This document shows positions 1-10,000 of a stretch of 64,000 nt of DNA, one piece after another. A program made the position numbers and the translations under genes. The stretch is from Rhodococcus sp. BP22. Lineage in GTDB: Bacteria; Actinomycetota; Actinomycetes; Mycobacteriales; Mycobacteriaceae. Under the pieces are notes generated by a model. The model worked only from the letters and a program-made list of their open reading frames with translations, made no database searches and was not told where the DNA came from. The stretch lies in NCBI RefSeq assembly GCF_014281965.1, contig NZ_JACFTB010000005.1, forward strand, positions 62,001 through 126,000, in the 5' to 3' direction. How positions within the stretch are numbered: position 1 is the first letter of the stretch; each line of letters opens with the position of its first letter.

Positions 1-316
1 TCGCATCCGGTTCGACGGGGATGTACCGAGCCCCGCGGGCGCGGAAGACGTCCGCGAAATAACCGGGCCCGCCGCCGACGTCCATGACCACGCGATTTTC
101 GAGACTGTCGCCGGTCAGACCCTGGTACAGATCACCGATGAGTTCGACGGAATCGCGAGCGAGGGCGCTGTAGAAGATGTCGGGAGAGCTCTGCTCGTGT
201 CCGAAGTCTCGAAGCAGGCTCACCGATCGGCGAAGGGTCGCGCGCTGGGCGAAGAAGTGGGTTACGGGTCGCTCGGCACGGCGAGAACTCGCGGATCGAC
301 CCTGAGGACGTGGCAC
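1..316 (-). CDS. Class I SAM-dependent methyltransferase, N-terminal part (cut by window edge)
   Basis: About 105 residues of the N-terminus are present and the gene runs off the left edge. The glycine-rich SAM-binding motif I, DVGGGPGYF, is visible at about residues 79-87, followed by an acidic residue (VEPD) in the motif II position. The stretch FFAQRATLRRSVSLL and the motif I region resemble the mycobacterial Rv0224c-type methyltransferase family (from memory). The chosen start is a GTG at 316; no in-frame ATG lies nearby, so the start is uncertain. The gene is divergent from the glycosyltransferase at 424, as in mycobacteria. The substrate is unknown. This frame was read directly from the reverse complement because the longer open frame here is a shadow. 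Confidence 0.8.
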   Translation of the reverse strand, partial: MPRPQGRSASSRRAERPVTHFFAQRATLRRSVSLLRDFGHEQSSPDIFYSALARDSVELIGDLYQGLTGDSLENRVVMDVGGGPGYFADVFRARGARYIPVEPDA

Positions 317-423
317 GTTGGAAAAGAGTAGGGGAATACACCCTGTAGCGCCGCCGCGGGGCGGGTGAACCGTTAAGGTGTCGGAAGTTCTTATTCGATT
401 AGGTCGTGATGGGGGAGTCAACT

Positions 424-1596
424 GTGCGCGAGGTGCTCTTGCTCTGTTGGCGCGATACAGGACATCCCCAGGGTGGCGGCAGTGAGCGCTACCTCGAACA
501 GGTCGGTGCAGGCCTGGCGCGACGCGGAGTGCGGGTGACGCTGCGGACGGCGTCGTATCCGGGTGCTCCGGCGCGAGAGATGGTCGACGGTATGCAGATC
601 AGCCGCGGTGGTGGCCGATTGAGCGTGTATCCGAGGGCTCTCGCTGCGATTGCGGCCGGCCGGCTGGGGTTCGGGCCGTTGCGTGGGATCAACCCCGACG
701 CTGTCGTCGATACTCAGAACGGCATTCCGTTCTTCTCGCGTCTTGTCGCGGGGGCACCGGTGACGTTGCTGGTTCACCATGGTCATCGTGAGCAGTGGCC
801 GGTGGCGGGCCCCTTGATGGCCAAGATCGGTTGGTGGCTCGAGAGCACGGTCTCGCCGCGCGTTCATCGACGTAATCAGTACTTGACCGTGTCGCTGCCG
901 TCTGCGGACGAGCTCGTTGCGCTCGGAGTCGACCGCGCGCGGGTAGCTGTGGTTCGAAACGGGGCGTCCCCGGCAGTGTCGGTCGGTGGGTCGCACACCA
1001 GAACGGCGCACCCGTCGCTGTCGGTGTTGTCACGGCTGGTGCCGCACAAGCAGATCGAGGATGCGCTCGCCGCTGTGGCCACCCTGCGACCGCAGTTCCC
1101 GGACCTGCATCTCGACGTGGTCGGCGGTGGCTGGTGGGAAGTCAACCTTCGCGAGCGTGTGCGTGAGCTCGGCATCGAAGGCGCTGTCACGTTCCATGGA
1201 CACGTCGACGAAGAACGTAAACATGAACTGCTCGGCCGCTCCTGGGTGCACGTGATGCCCTCGCGTAAGGAGGGGTGGGGGCTTGCCGTCGTCGAAGCAG
1301 CTCAGCATGCTGTCCCGACCGTCGGTTACCGCAGTTCGAAGGGCCTGACCGATTCGATCATCGACGGCGTCACCGGTGTGCTCGTCGGTACCGATGGAAA
1401 TGATCGTGACGTGGCCGCGCTCACCGACGCCATCGGCGAAATTCTGTTCGACGCCGATCTCCGAGCTGATCTGGGTGAGAAGGCCCGGGTCCGAGCGCTC
1501 GAGTTCTCGTGGGAGCAATGCGCGCAGGGTGTGGAGAGCGTGTTGGCGGCGTCGGTAGTAGGCGCCCATGTCTCCGGGCTCGTGTCATCTTCGTAG
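424..1596 (+). CDS. GT4-family glycosyltransferase
   Basis: A 390-residue, two-domain GT-B glycosyltransferase of the group 1 (GT4) type. The N-terminus has the donor-loop motif GHPQGGGSERY, and the C-terminal domain has the nucleotide-sugar-binding E-x7-E motif in EGWGLAVVEA near residue 285. No signal peptide or membrane segment is seen, so it probably acts on the cytoplasmic face of the membrane. The GTG at 424 is chosen because a GGGGGAG ribosome site lies about 7 bases upstream; an ATG at 406 is in frame but poorly placed. It is the positional equivalent of mycobacterial Rv0225 (recalled). Neighbours suggest an envelope glycan or glycolipid role; donor and acceptor are unknown. Confidence 0.88.
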   Translation: MREVLLLCWRDTGHPQGGGSERYLEQVGAGLARRGVRVTLRTASYPGAPAREMVDGMQISRGGGRLSVYPRALAAIAAGRLGFGPLRGINPDAVVDTQNGIPFFSRLVAGAPVTLLVHHGHREQWPVAGPLMAKIGWWLESTVSPRVHRRNQYLTVSLPSADELVALGVDRARVAVVRNGASPAVSVGGSHTRTAHPSLSVLSRLVPHKQIEDALAAVATLRPQFPDLHLDVVGGGWWEVNLRERVRELGIEGAVTFHGHVDEERKHELLGRSWVHVMPSRKEGWGLAVVEAAQHAVPTVGYRSSKGLTDSIIDGVTGVLVGTDGNDRDVAALTDAIGEILFDADLRADLGEKARVRALEFSWEQCAQGVESVLAASVVGAHVSGLVSSS

Positions 1597-3306
1597 CAGT
1601 CCCCAGCAGAGTCCGCCCACCAGTAACAGGGCCCATACCAGGTGCGCGGACATGACGATCCAATACGAAGCGGGCCTGACTTCGGTGCTTCCGATTGCCC
1701 CCGGAACTTGGTACAACGCCAGTTCGTCGTCAGCGTAGACGCGTTCGAGTTGGTCCAACGTGTCCGCCGACTCGCCGAGTAGCCCAGGCGTGGTCCGCTC
1801 GACAAGGACCCAGCCGACGCCCAGTTGTGCCAGTTCGGCGGCCGATCCGCCGTCGAGCAACGTTTTTTCGACGGTGGATGCGCGGTTGCCCTCACCGCGT
1901 ACCGACCCTCCTGCGACGATGAGTTCACCGGTCTGCAGGACGTCGAGTGGGAGCATTCGCGGCGCGGGGTCCAGCACGGGTGCGTCGCCGCTGTAGGGGA
2001 AGATTCGGAAGATTCCTGCAGGCAGTACCGCCACGTCCCCGTCACGGCCCTGGAGTTCTTCGGCGACAGCGCTCCACGACGTCGGATATTCGACGGGCTC
2101 GAGCTTGCCCCAGACCCCCCACACCAGGTCCGGTAGTGCCAGGAGCAGTGCTGCGATGGCCGCGACGGCAGAGACCCGGGGCATGCGAATTTTCGCCCCC
2201 AGCCACGTGACTCCGGCGGCGGCGGCGAGCACGTAGAACGGCATCGCCAGGGCGACCCATTTTTGACTGTCACGCAACAGGCCCGCACCCGGGATGTCCT
2301 GCGCTGCCCACACGCCGACGCGGAGGCCGATTCCGGTCGCACCGAGTGCGGGGATGACGACTGCGAGGACAGCCATGACGGCGAGGGTGGTGATGATCGG
2401 GTTTCTGCGTCGACGCCACAGCGGTCGCAACCCGAGTGCGACGACGGCGAGCAGCAGGATCGTTCCCAGGACGGCGAAGTGAGTCGTGCGGGTGGCGGGC
2501 ACGGCGTCGGCGTTCCAGATGCCTCCCAGGCCTGCCAGGCTGAGCAGTGTGCCGAGGCCGGGTTCGGCCCGGGCAGCGAAGGCACCGACACCTGCCGGGT
2601 CGGTTCCGAGGGTTCCGCCGCCGGATACGGCAGTGGCCACCAGCCAGGGTGAGGAAGCGGCCAACGCAAGCAAACCTGTCAGTAGTACCCGCTGGGGGCG
2701 CCGCACTCCGAAGGGCAACGCTACGACGACGAGGGCGGTGACGGCCGCGAGGATCGCTCCCGTGGGCGTGAGCCCTGCTGCGGCGAGGCAGACTGCCAGT
2801 CCTTGCCACCGTCCCGTCTCACGCAGCGTCATCGCTGCGGTCACCGTCCACGGAAGCGCGGCGTAGCCGACGAGAAGACTCCAGTGCCCCTGTAGCAACC
2901 GCTCGGCCACGTAGGGATTCCAGATGGCGAGGGTCGCGGCGGTGAGCAACGCAGGCGCCGTCGCGGTCGGCAGTAACCGGCGAACCATTACCGCGGCACC
3001 CCAACCGGCGAGCCACAGCGCCAGCGTAAGAATTGTCTTGACCACGAGTCCGCCGTCGAACGCGATGGACAACGCCGCTATGACGCCGTCCTGTGGGACC
3101 GCGCGGGCGGCAGCGTCGGTGGTGCCGAGTGCAGAATCGGTGAAGTAGGACCGAGGGGTGCTGACCGCGTCACGAAGGAGCAGATAGCCGTTCCCCCACA
3201 GCGGGCCCAGGACGATCATCGCCAGAACAAAGCTCCACACGGCCGGTGCCGCGGTTCGACTGCGCTGCGTCCACGACACTCTCGGCACCCTATACCGTGT
3301 TCCCAT
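1585..3306 (-). CDS. Large multi-pass membrane protein of the arabinan/envelope cluster
   Basis: About 573 residues with roughly a dozen hydrophobic segments and extracytoplasmic loops, resembling GT-C-like integral membrane proteins and the Rv0226c positional equivalent in mycobacteria (recalled). No catalytic motif can be assigned with confidence. Its 3' end overlaps the convergent glycosyltransferase by 12 bases. The start is ambiguous: ATG at 3306 (MGTRYRV) would overlap the divergent flippase start at 3305, while GTG at 3288 would leave a short promoter gap. The context of glycosyltransferase, flippase, DUF3068 and AftD suggests a role in envelope polysaccharide assembly, but this is inference. 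Confidence 0.8.
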   Translation of the reverse strand: MGTRYRVPRVSWTQRSRTAAPAVWSFVLAMIVLGPLWGNGYLLLRDAVSTPRSYFTDSALGTTDAAARAVPQDGVIAALSIAFDGGLVVKTILTLALWLAGWGAAVMVRRLLPTATAPALLTAATLAIWNPYVAERLLQGHWSLLVGYAALPWTVTAAMTLRETGRWQGLAVCLAAAGLTPTGAILAAVTALVVVALPFGVRRPQRVLLTGLLALAASSPWLVATAVSGGGTLGTDPAGVGAFAARAEPGLGTLLSLAGLGGIWNADAVPATRTTHFAVLGTILLLAVVALGLRPLWRRRRNPIITTLAVMAVLAVVIPALGATGIGLRVGVWAAQDIPGAGLLRDSQKWVALAMPFYVLAAAAGVTWLGAKIRMPRVSAVAAIAALLLALPDLVWGVWGKLEPVEYPTSWSAVAEELQGRDGDVAVLPAGIFRIFPYSGDAPVLDPAPRMLPLDVLQTGELIVAGGSVRGEGNRASTVEKTLLDGGSAAELAQLGVGWVLVERTTPGLLGESADTLDQLERVYADDELALYQVPGAIGSTEVRPASYWIVMSAHLVWALLLVGGLCWGLLRR

Positions 3307-4486
3307 GCCGAACCGCACTGCAAGTACGTCGGCGCTCGCCGGGATGACTCTGGTGACGGTTGGTTCGATGACGGCCAATGCCGCGTCGTACCTTCTGCAT
3401 CTGCCCGCTAGTCGATTTCTCGGCGTCGAGGGGTACGGCGAGTTTGCGAGTCTGCTTGCTGCTCAACTCGTTCTCGCTGTCCCGGCACTGGCACTGCAGT
3501 CCGTCGTCGCTCGTGAAGTAGCGCACGGGCGTGGTACTGCCGAACTCAGAAAGCTCGGCTATCGGTGTGCCGGGGTGGTCGCGATCCTCGCGTTTGCGTT
3601 GGCGCCGGTGGTGGCCGTCGTGCTCGGTACCGGGGTGCTGGCAACAGCGTCGGCGCTCGTCGTGGCACCGGTGCTCGTGCTGCTCGCGACGGAACAGGGT
3701 CTACTTCAAGGGTCCGGGCAGTTCGGACGGCTCGGTGCTGTGCTTGCTGCTGCAGGGTTCGGCAAGGTGATCCCCGCCGTCGTTGTGCTCACAGCGGGCG
3801 GTGGGCCCGGAATTGTGTTGGCCGCCAGCGCCGTCGGGACGGCAGCGGTCGCTGTCGGGGCGAGGATCGCGAGTGTGACACGAGAGGGTGATGCGGTACG
3901 CCTACCGCTGACCGTCGGCACGGTACTACGAGCGTCGCAGGTGCAGTTGGCGCTCATCGGCCTCTCTGCGCTCGATCTGGTGATAGCGGCCGCGGTGTTG
4001 AGCGCGGAGCAAGCTGGTTTGTATGCGATCGGCGCAGTGGCTACCAAAGCTGCGTTCTGGCTTCCGCAGGCCGTGGGGGTGGTTCTCTATCCGCGCATGG
4101 CGAATCCAGCCGAATCTGCGAAGGCCGTGCGATCGGCATTGGCCGTCGTCGCTGCGATAGGGGCCGTGTTGGTTCTCGGTGCTGCGCTGGCGGCGCCACT
4201 GCTGCCGTCGATCGTCGGCGAAGGCTATGCGCCTGTGCAGGACTATCTTTGGATCTTCGCGCTGGAGGGCGCATGCCTGGCGCTGTTGCAGAGCGGACTG
4301 TTGTGGGCGATCGCCGGTGAGCGGACACAGCTTGCCATCGTTGCGTGGGTCGGCTTGGCCGTCGAAGTGGTGCTGTTGTTCTTCGTGGCAGCGACGCCGC
4401 TGCAGTTCGTCATCGTCGCGGCGTCGGTCGCGGCAATCTGTGCTGCGGTGGTCAGCGGCTTCGCCCTGGGCACTTCACGTAATTGA
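3305..4486 (+). CDS. MOP-superfamily polysaccharide flippase-like membrane protein
   Basis: A 393-residue protein made almost entirely of hydrophobic helices (about 12), with the N-terminal segment SRFLGVEGYGEFASLL typical of Wzx/RfbX-like polysaccharide exporters of the MOP superfamily. Such proteins flip lipid-linked sugars across the membrane. A TACCGT hexamer at 3293-3298, seven bases before the ATG, fits a leaderless actinobacterial promoter. It starts head to head with the membrane protein on the other strand, with essentially no intergenic space. As far as I recall, the mycobacterial cluster lacks this gene, so it may be a lineage-specific insertion. The cargo is unknown. Confidence 0.78.
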   Translation: MPNRTASTSALAGMTLVTVGSMTANAASYLLHLPASRFLGVEGYGEFASLLAAQLVLAVPALALQSVVAREVAHGRGTAELRKLGYRCAGVVAILAFALAPVVAVVLGTGVLATASALVVAPVLVLLATEQGLLQGSGQFGRLGAVLAAAGFGKVIPAVVVLTAGGGPGIVLAASAVGTAAVAVGARIASVTREGDAVRLPLTVGTVLRASQVQLALIGLSALDLVIAAAVLSAEQAGLYAIGAVATKAAFWLPQAVGVVLYPRMANPAESAKAVRSALAVVAAIGAVLVLGAALAAPLLPSIVGEGYAPVQDYLWIFALEGACLALLQSGLLWAIAGERTQLAIVAWVGLAVEVVLLFFVAATPLQFVIVAASVAAICAAVVSGFALGTSRN

Positions 4487-4515
4487 GAGCTTCACGCAGT
4501 TGAGCTCTTGAAACG

Positions 4516-4560
4516 AAAAGAGCGGAAGCACAGCCGGGGAGGCCGTACTTCCGCTCTTTT
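4516..4560. terminator. Bidirectional hairpin terminator
   Basis: A perfect 13-bp inverted repeat (AAAAGAGCGGAAG and its complement) separated by 19 bases, with an A run on one side and a T run on the other. It lies between two convergent genes, the flippase and the DUF3068 gene, so it can serve both. Confidence 0.85.
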
Positions 4561-4573
4561 GCGGTGAAAGCTC

Positions 4574-5698
4574 TTATTCTTTCGCGAGGTTGGTACGCGG
4601 GATGACCTCGGTCTGATCCGTCGTCCAGTCACGATTGTGGGGCTCGGAGGGAGCAACGCCGCCACCGTCGGTGTGCTGCGGTCCGCCGGTGCGTGCAGGC
4701 TGACGAGGTCCACCGTTACGGAGTCCGAGGAGGACGCCGGCGATCAGTGCGATGACACCGAGAATGCCGAGAACGATCGGGACGGTGCGGCCGAACAGTG
4801 ACAGCCTGTCCATGCCGTCCTTGGCCTGCTGGATCTGGAATTCGACTGTGTTCTCGTCGAACTCGATCGGTGCCTTCAAGACCTCGACCTCGGCCTTGCC
4901 TGCAGTGCGCGAGTAGTACTGGTGAATGTCCTCGCCGCCCTTGACGACAACGCCGGTTTCGGGCTCGACCCACAGGGTTCGCGTGTTCTCGTACCAGCGA
5001 GTCATCGTGACCGGTGCGTCTCCACCTTCGACGCCCCAGGTGGCGGCAGGCAGGGTGAGCTTGTTGGTGGGGAGGTTCACTACCGACGACAAGTCGACGG
5101 GGCCGACCTTCTGCTCGAACTTGTAGACCGTGGTGCCGTTGATCTCGGTCTCTTCGACGAAGTCGATGTCCTTCGATTCACGGGCATTGACGTCGAAGTA
5201 CGGGTAGCTCTTCTGCTCGGTGTTGAACGGGAACTTGTACTGCAGACCGGTGTGCGGCACTTCTTCGGCGGGCTTGTCGGACTGCAACTGGATGGTCCCG
5301 ACCTGGCTCTCGACGGGCATCGAGCTGACGCGGTCGAGCGTCACGCGGTCGACGCTTGCGGTGAGCAGGCCGGTGTCGCCCTGCTTGTCGCTGCGGATCA
5401 GAGTCTGTCCTGCCTGCACAGTGATCTCGTCTGCGTCCGAGGGATTTTCTACGGTGACGAAGCGCTGCGATACCAACGGAACGTTCTGGTCGACGACGGC
5501 GCGACCCGCTGCCAGTGACGCAGAATTGAGTACGCTGCCTGTTCCGGTCGAGATCGTGGTGACCTCTAGATCTAGTGGTGTCTTTTCCAGACGTGACACC
5601 GTGTACGTCGGAATCATGATGGCCGCTATCAAGAGAAAAGCGCCCAAACCGATCAGTACAAGGGCAACGATCCGGCTCGGCCCTGAGCGCTCCGCCAT
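4574..5698 (-). CDS. DUF3068 (PorA-family) membrane-anchored protein
   Basis: A 374-residue protein with one N-terminal membrane helix (about residues 9-29), a large external beta-rich domain, and a second helix near residues 313-333 followed by a polar, Gly/Pro-rich tail. This architecture is that of DUF3068, annotated as the porin PorA family in Corynebacteriales; the mycobacterial counterpart is Rv0227c (recalled). The large domain should face the periplasm. Porin function is not demonstrated for this family as a whole, so the name is a family label only. It is divergent from the acyltransferase at 5904. Confidence 0.85.
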   Translation of the reverse strand: MAERSGPSRIVALVLIGLGAFLLIAAIMIPTYTVSRLEKTPLDLEVTTISTGTGSVLNSASLAAGRAVVDQNVPLVSQRFVTVENPSDADEITVQAGQTLIRSDKQGDTGLLTASVDRVTLDRVSSMPVESQVGTIQLQSDKPAEEVPHTGLQYKFPFNTEQKSYPYFDVNARESKDIDFVEETEINGTTVYKFEQKVGPVDLSSVVNLPTNKLTLPAATWGVEGGDAPVTMTRWYENTRTLWVEPETGVVVKGGEDIHQYYSRTAGKAEVEVLKAPIEFDENTVEFQIQQAKDGMDRLSLFGRTVPIVLGILGVIALIAGVLLGLRNGGPRQPARTGGPQHTDGGGVAPSEPHNRDWTTDQTEVIPRTNLAKE

Positions 5699-5903
5699 GT
5701 GAGAATCTCCTTAGTAGTTTTCTCGGCGTGCCATTTTCCACCCCCGACAGATCGAGGTGTGTGATTCCCCCGACCTGGAGTGTCCGATTGGACCGCCACG
5801 TCGGTGGTGAGAGTAACAGTTACGCGACATTGCGGGCACGGGCACGCCCGATGACGGTCGACTTTCGCGCTGGGGTCACTTGAAATGATTCACTGGACCG
5901 ATC

Positions 5904-7034
5904 ATGAGCACAACGACCGAGACCCTCTCGCGAGCAGTTTTGCCTTTGCGCGGGTTCGTCCCCTCGCTGGCGGGCCTGCGCGCTTTGGCGGCCATCGGGA
6001 TCATCGTCACGCATGTGGCGTTCCAGACCGGTGCGGCGAGTTCGCCCGGTATGGGGCGGATCTGGGGCCGGTTCGATCTCACGGTCGCCATATTCTTCGC
6101 TCTGTCCGGATTCCTGCTGTGGCGTCCGCATGCCGCGCAAGCACGTGGGCTCGGTCGTGCGCAGTCGGCGGGCCGGTACTTCCACTCTCGTGTCCTTCGC
6201 ATTGTGCCCGCGTACTGGGTAGTGGTCGTGCTCGTTCTGCTCTTCCTCCCCGGTGCGGCCGGTGGCTACCGCGTCTGGTTGGCGAATCTGTCGCTGACGC
6301 AGGTATTCGTGCCCCTCACATTGACCGAGGGCATGACGCAGATGTGGAGTCTGTCCGTGGAAGTGGCGTTCTATCTGCTGCTTCCTCTTGCTGCCTTCGC
6401 GATGGTGAAGCTCAGGGGTTCAGCGGCACGTCTTAGGGTTCCGGTGCTCGCTGTCGTTTCGGCGTTGAGTTTGAGTTGGGCATTTCTGCCGATCGCGGCG
6501 GTGCCGAACACTCATCACGACAATTGGCTTCCCGGCTACATCCCATGGTTCGCCGCGGGTATGGTGATCGCCGAAATTTCCGTCGGACCCGTCACCTGGG
6601 TACACCGGCTGTGCTCGCACCGACTCATCGTCGCTGCGATTGCGCTGCTCGCCTTCGCATTGTCGGCGACGCCGCTCGCCGGACCCCAGGGACTCGTTCG
6701 GCCCGAGCCGTGGCAGTACGAAGTGAAGATCGTGCTCGGCGCGGTACTCGCCTTCGCGCTGTTGGCCCCGCTCGTGCTCGCCGACGACAACCGACATCAC
6801 CGCATTCTGGAGCATCCCGTGATGCTGGCGTTGGGCCGATGGTCCTACGGCATCTTCATCTGGCATCTCGCTGTGCTCTCCATGGTGTTCCCGGTCTTCG
6901 GCGTCGCGCCGTTCCAAGGCCACTTCTTGCTCATCCTGTCCGTGACGGTGGCACTGACGATTCCCGTCGCGGCCGCTAGCTATGCGCTGGTGGAGGATCC
7001 GCTGCGTACGCGGTTCAGTCGTTCTCGGCAGTGA
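5904..7034 (+). CDS. Membrane acyltransferase (acyltransferase family 3)
   Basis: A 376-residue protein with about ten membrane helices. It carries the family 3 signature: the SLAGLRALAA opening, a conserved His near residue 37 in IIVTHVAF, and a second conserved region with Glu in SLSVEVAFY near residue 152. Members transfer acetyl, succinyl or longer acyl groups to carbohydrates in the envelope. It corresponds to Rv0228 in order (recalled). The ATG at 5904 is used because it gives the standard N-terminus; the ribosome site is weak. Its last 20 bases overlap the end of aftD on the other strand. The substrate is unknown. Confidence 0.87.
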   Translation: MSTTTETLSRAVLPLRGFVPSLAGLRALAAIGIIVTHVAFQTGAASSPGMGRIWGRFDLTVAIFFALSGFLLWRPHAAQARGLGRAQSAGRYFHSRVLRIVPAYWVVVVLVLLFLPGAAGGYRVWLANLSLTQVFVPLTLTEGMTQMWSLSVEVAFYLLLPLAAFAMVKLRGSAARLRVPVLAVVSALSLSWAFLPIAAVPNTHHDNWLPGYIPWFAAGMVIAEISVGPVTWVHRLCSHRLIVAAIALLAFALSATPLAGPQGLVRPEPWQYEVKIVLGAVLAFALLAPLVLADDNRHHRILEHPVMLALGRWSYGIFIWHLAVLSMVFPVFGVAPFQGHFLLILSVTVALTIPVAAASYALVEDPLRTRFSRSRQ

Positions 7035-10000
7035 CGGCCACGGCGAGCGCCAGTACGGCGACGAGGGCGGCGAACTGTACCAGGTAGGCGTGCCCGATAT
7101 ACCCCTCCGTTGATCGCCACGGCCCGCGAGAAAGCAATGCCATGGCGGTCAACGTACCGATACCAGTGGTGGACACCAGCACCCGAGCTGCGACGGTGGT
7201 GCCGTATCGCCGTTGTAGCAACGCCGTGCCACCCCAGAGGACGACGGCCACGACGGCTCCGGTGATGCCCGCCATGACGATGGCGGCGGCGATGAGTGCG
7301 ATCACGCCCACTATCGACCGGCGCCAGGGCCGTGGTGGCGCACTCTTGCGGCGTGGACCGGCGCGGAAGGCGAACAGTGCCAACGGGATCAGCAGGAGCA
7401 ATCCGCCGAAGATACCGATTCGGTACCACGTGTTGCTCGGATAGTCGAGTGTGACGGTTCCGTCGACACCTGCCGGTATCACCCATCCTTGTTGCCAACC
7501 GTTGACGATGATCGGCTTCAGCACCGCGCCGTCGGGAGATGTTGCGCGCCAACCGGAATTGTTGCTTTCCGGTACGACGAGAACTTGATCGGTGTCGCGG
7601 GCCGATACCTCGACCTCGCGATGGTCCGACGTCCAGGCGGTTGTCTCGGCCGCTACGGGTGAAGAACTCGTCGCGCTCGTCGCAGGAACTGGCATGGTGC
7701 GCAATCGCATTCCGTCGACGAAGAACGGTGCGCCCGGATCGACGACGACATCCTGTTCGCCCGCGGGGAGAGGAATCGGGTTGAGGGCATCGGTCTCCAC
7801 CGGGAATATCCCCTCGCACAGCGTCGCCTTCAGTGGTTCGCCCGACCGGAATTCGTCTACTGTTGCGGTCACCGACGCGCGCACGGTCTGTCCGGCGATC
7901 GCGATGATCGGGCCACGGTCGCAGCCGACCGTCACTATCCGGTTCGCGTCGAGTGCCCCGCCCAGTACTGCGCCTCCGGACAGTACTTTCACCTCGGCCA
8001 GGCCGGGAGGCGAGGGCAGTACGAAGCCGAGAGAGTTCTTGTCCAACACGTCTTCCCAGTCGACGATCGAGATGACGATCCGGTCGGTCACGCGCGGCGC
8101 CAGTTCGATCGTGGTGGGGCCGTCGATGTCGCGGACCATCGGTCCATCACCAAGGTTCACCGCGACCCGCGTCGGGTGAGCAGGTAGATCGCCCAGGCTG
8201 GGGGACAGGGTGAGGCCGTCGACCAGCGTGGGTTCGGGAAGGTTCACCGTCAGGGTGGGTTGCGTACCCGCTTGCTTCTCGATGCTCTTGGTGGGCGCGG
8301 TCCACGAGGTCCTGTCGTCACCGTCGGTGACGGCGAATGCGGAGCCGTGCAGGTCGCCGACGTCCGAGGCAGCGGAGGCCACTGGGCGACCAGGCTGCGA
8401 GAGAAGGGATTCGAGTTCGGGGCTCTGCCTCGTTCTTAGCGTCAACTCGGGCAGTACCGCAGTACCCATAGGTACCGAAAGAGTGCGGGAGAAGCGTCCG
8501 AGTTCCTCTGGTGGGAGGGATAATTCGCTGCTGCAACGGATTCGATCCGTGGTGTCGATGCACCCGGTGCTGCCGGGGAATTCCTGGCTCAGTTCCCAGC
8601 CCTGCACGTCGGCGCCAGCGATGACCGGGGGAAGTACCGCGCGGTGCGCGATCGATACCTGCTGCGGCGCATCGTGATTGGAGTAGTCTTCGACGGAGAG
8701 CTCACTGATCGCGAACTGGCCTCCGCTGGTACCGTCCACCGTCGACTTGGCAGTGATACGCAGCCACGGCGTCGAACCACCGGGCAGTGACACGGTCAGA
8801 GGCACTCCGGGCTTGTCGATTCGCGCCGCGGTACTACCGTTGGGAGTGGTGATCTCGAGCCATTTGACCGGATCCCCGATCGTCCCCGGGCTGGTGCGTA
8901 GATGCAGCAGTCCTTGGTTGACGGGAGTGTCGAAGTCGAGTTGAAGCCATTGTCCCAGTGCATTTTCGATGCCGTTGGAAACCCAGCTCGTCGCAAGATC
9001 ACCGTCGACGACTGCAGCGACACCGCTTCCGGGGGCCGTTCCACCGATCTGCGTCGAATCCGATGCCGAACTCGATGCGGTGATGCGAGCGCCCTCCCAT
9101 TCGCCGTCGACCGTGGCAGCGCCGTTCACCGGGTAATCGGGCACCGCGTTGAGCGATCTTCGTGGTTCTTCGCTCGAACGCAGCGCGGAACTGTGGTAAT
9201 CGACCTGACCGAAGTCCGTCTCCCGATTCATCGGCGTATCGGTGACGGTCACCTTGTCCACCGGTATCCCGGCTGCGGCCGCGTCCGAGGCCAGGATGAG
9301 AGGTCCAGCGGGCACCGGGTCCGGCACACCGTTTCGGCGTTGCTCGTTCAGGCGCGCCGCCGACTCCGGCCCGCCCTGCACAATGGGAACTCGATCCAGG
9401 TCGACCGTGTACGGACCGGATGCCGGTAGGGCTGTTGGGTTTTCGACCTCGTAAATCTCGACGGCGGGGTACGGCGGCCGCAGATCGCCGTCGATGGTGA
9501 TGCCTTCCACGGTGCCTGGGGCGATGTCTTCACCGAACCGGGCGACACGCGTCAGGCCCGGTGAACCGTCGAGAGCGCTGTGGACCTGTACCGGTCGCGT
9601 GGAGCGTGAGGCCTCCGGGTCCAGATCGTTACGGACGACCACGTAGCTGATTCCCTGGCCCAGAAGGGTGTCGGCAAGTCCGGCGGATGGACGGCCGTCC
9701 GCGATGAGACGCTGCACCGAATCGAGTGCGCGGATAGCTCCGGGCGGGGTCAGCGGGACGGCGTCGCGTACCGCCCATGGCGTCGTGGCAAGGGCTTGGA
9801 GTGGTTCGTCACGGGTCAGGCCCCATGTCTGTAGGGCAAACGGTGCACCGGGGACGATGAGGGCGCGCTGAGCGTCCGAGCCGTCGGGAGAGGATCCCGA
9901 CGCGTGTTCGGTGAGCCAGTCGGCCGCGTCGTGCCAGTACTCGGGGATGGCCTCGTATGCGCCGCGGGGCGCGAGTTTGCCGGTCCAGGCAAGTGAGGTG

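Noticed and set aside
5813..5823. GTAACAGTTAC palindrome in the DUF3068/acyltransferase intergenic region
   Set aside because: Only 11 bp, found once, and not a direct-repeat pair as expected for MtrA-type boxes.
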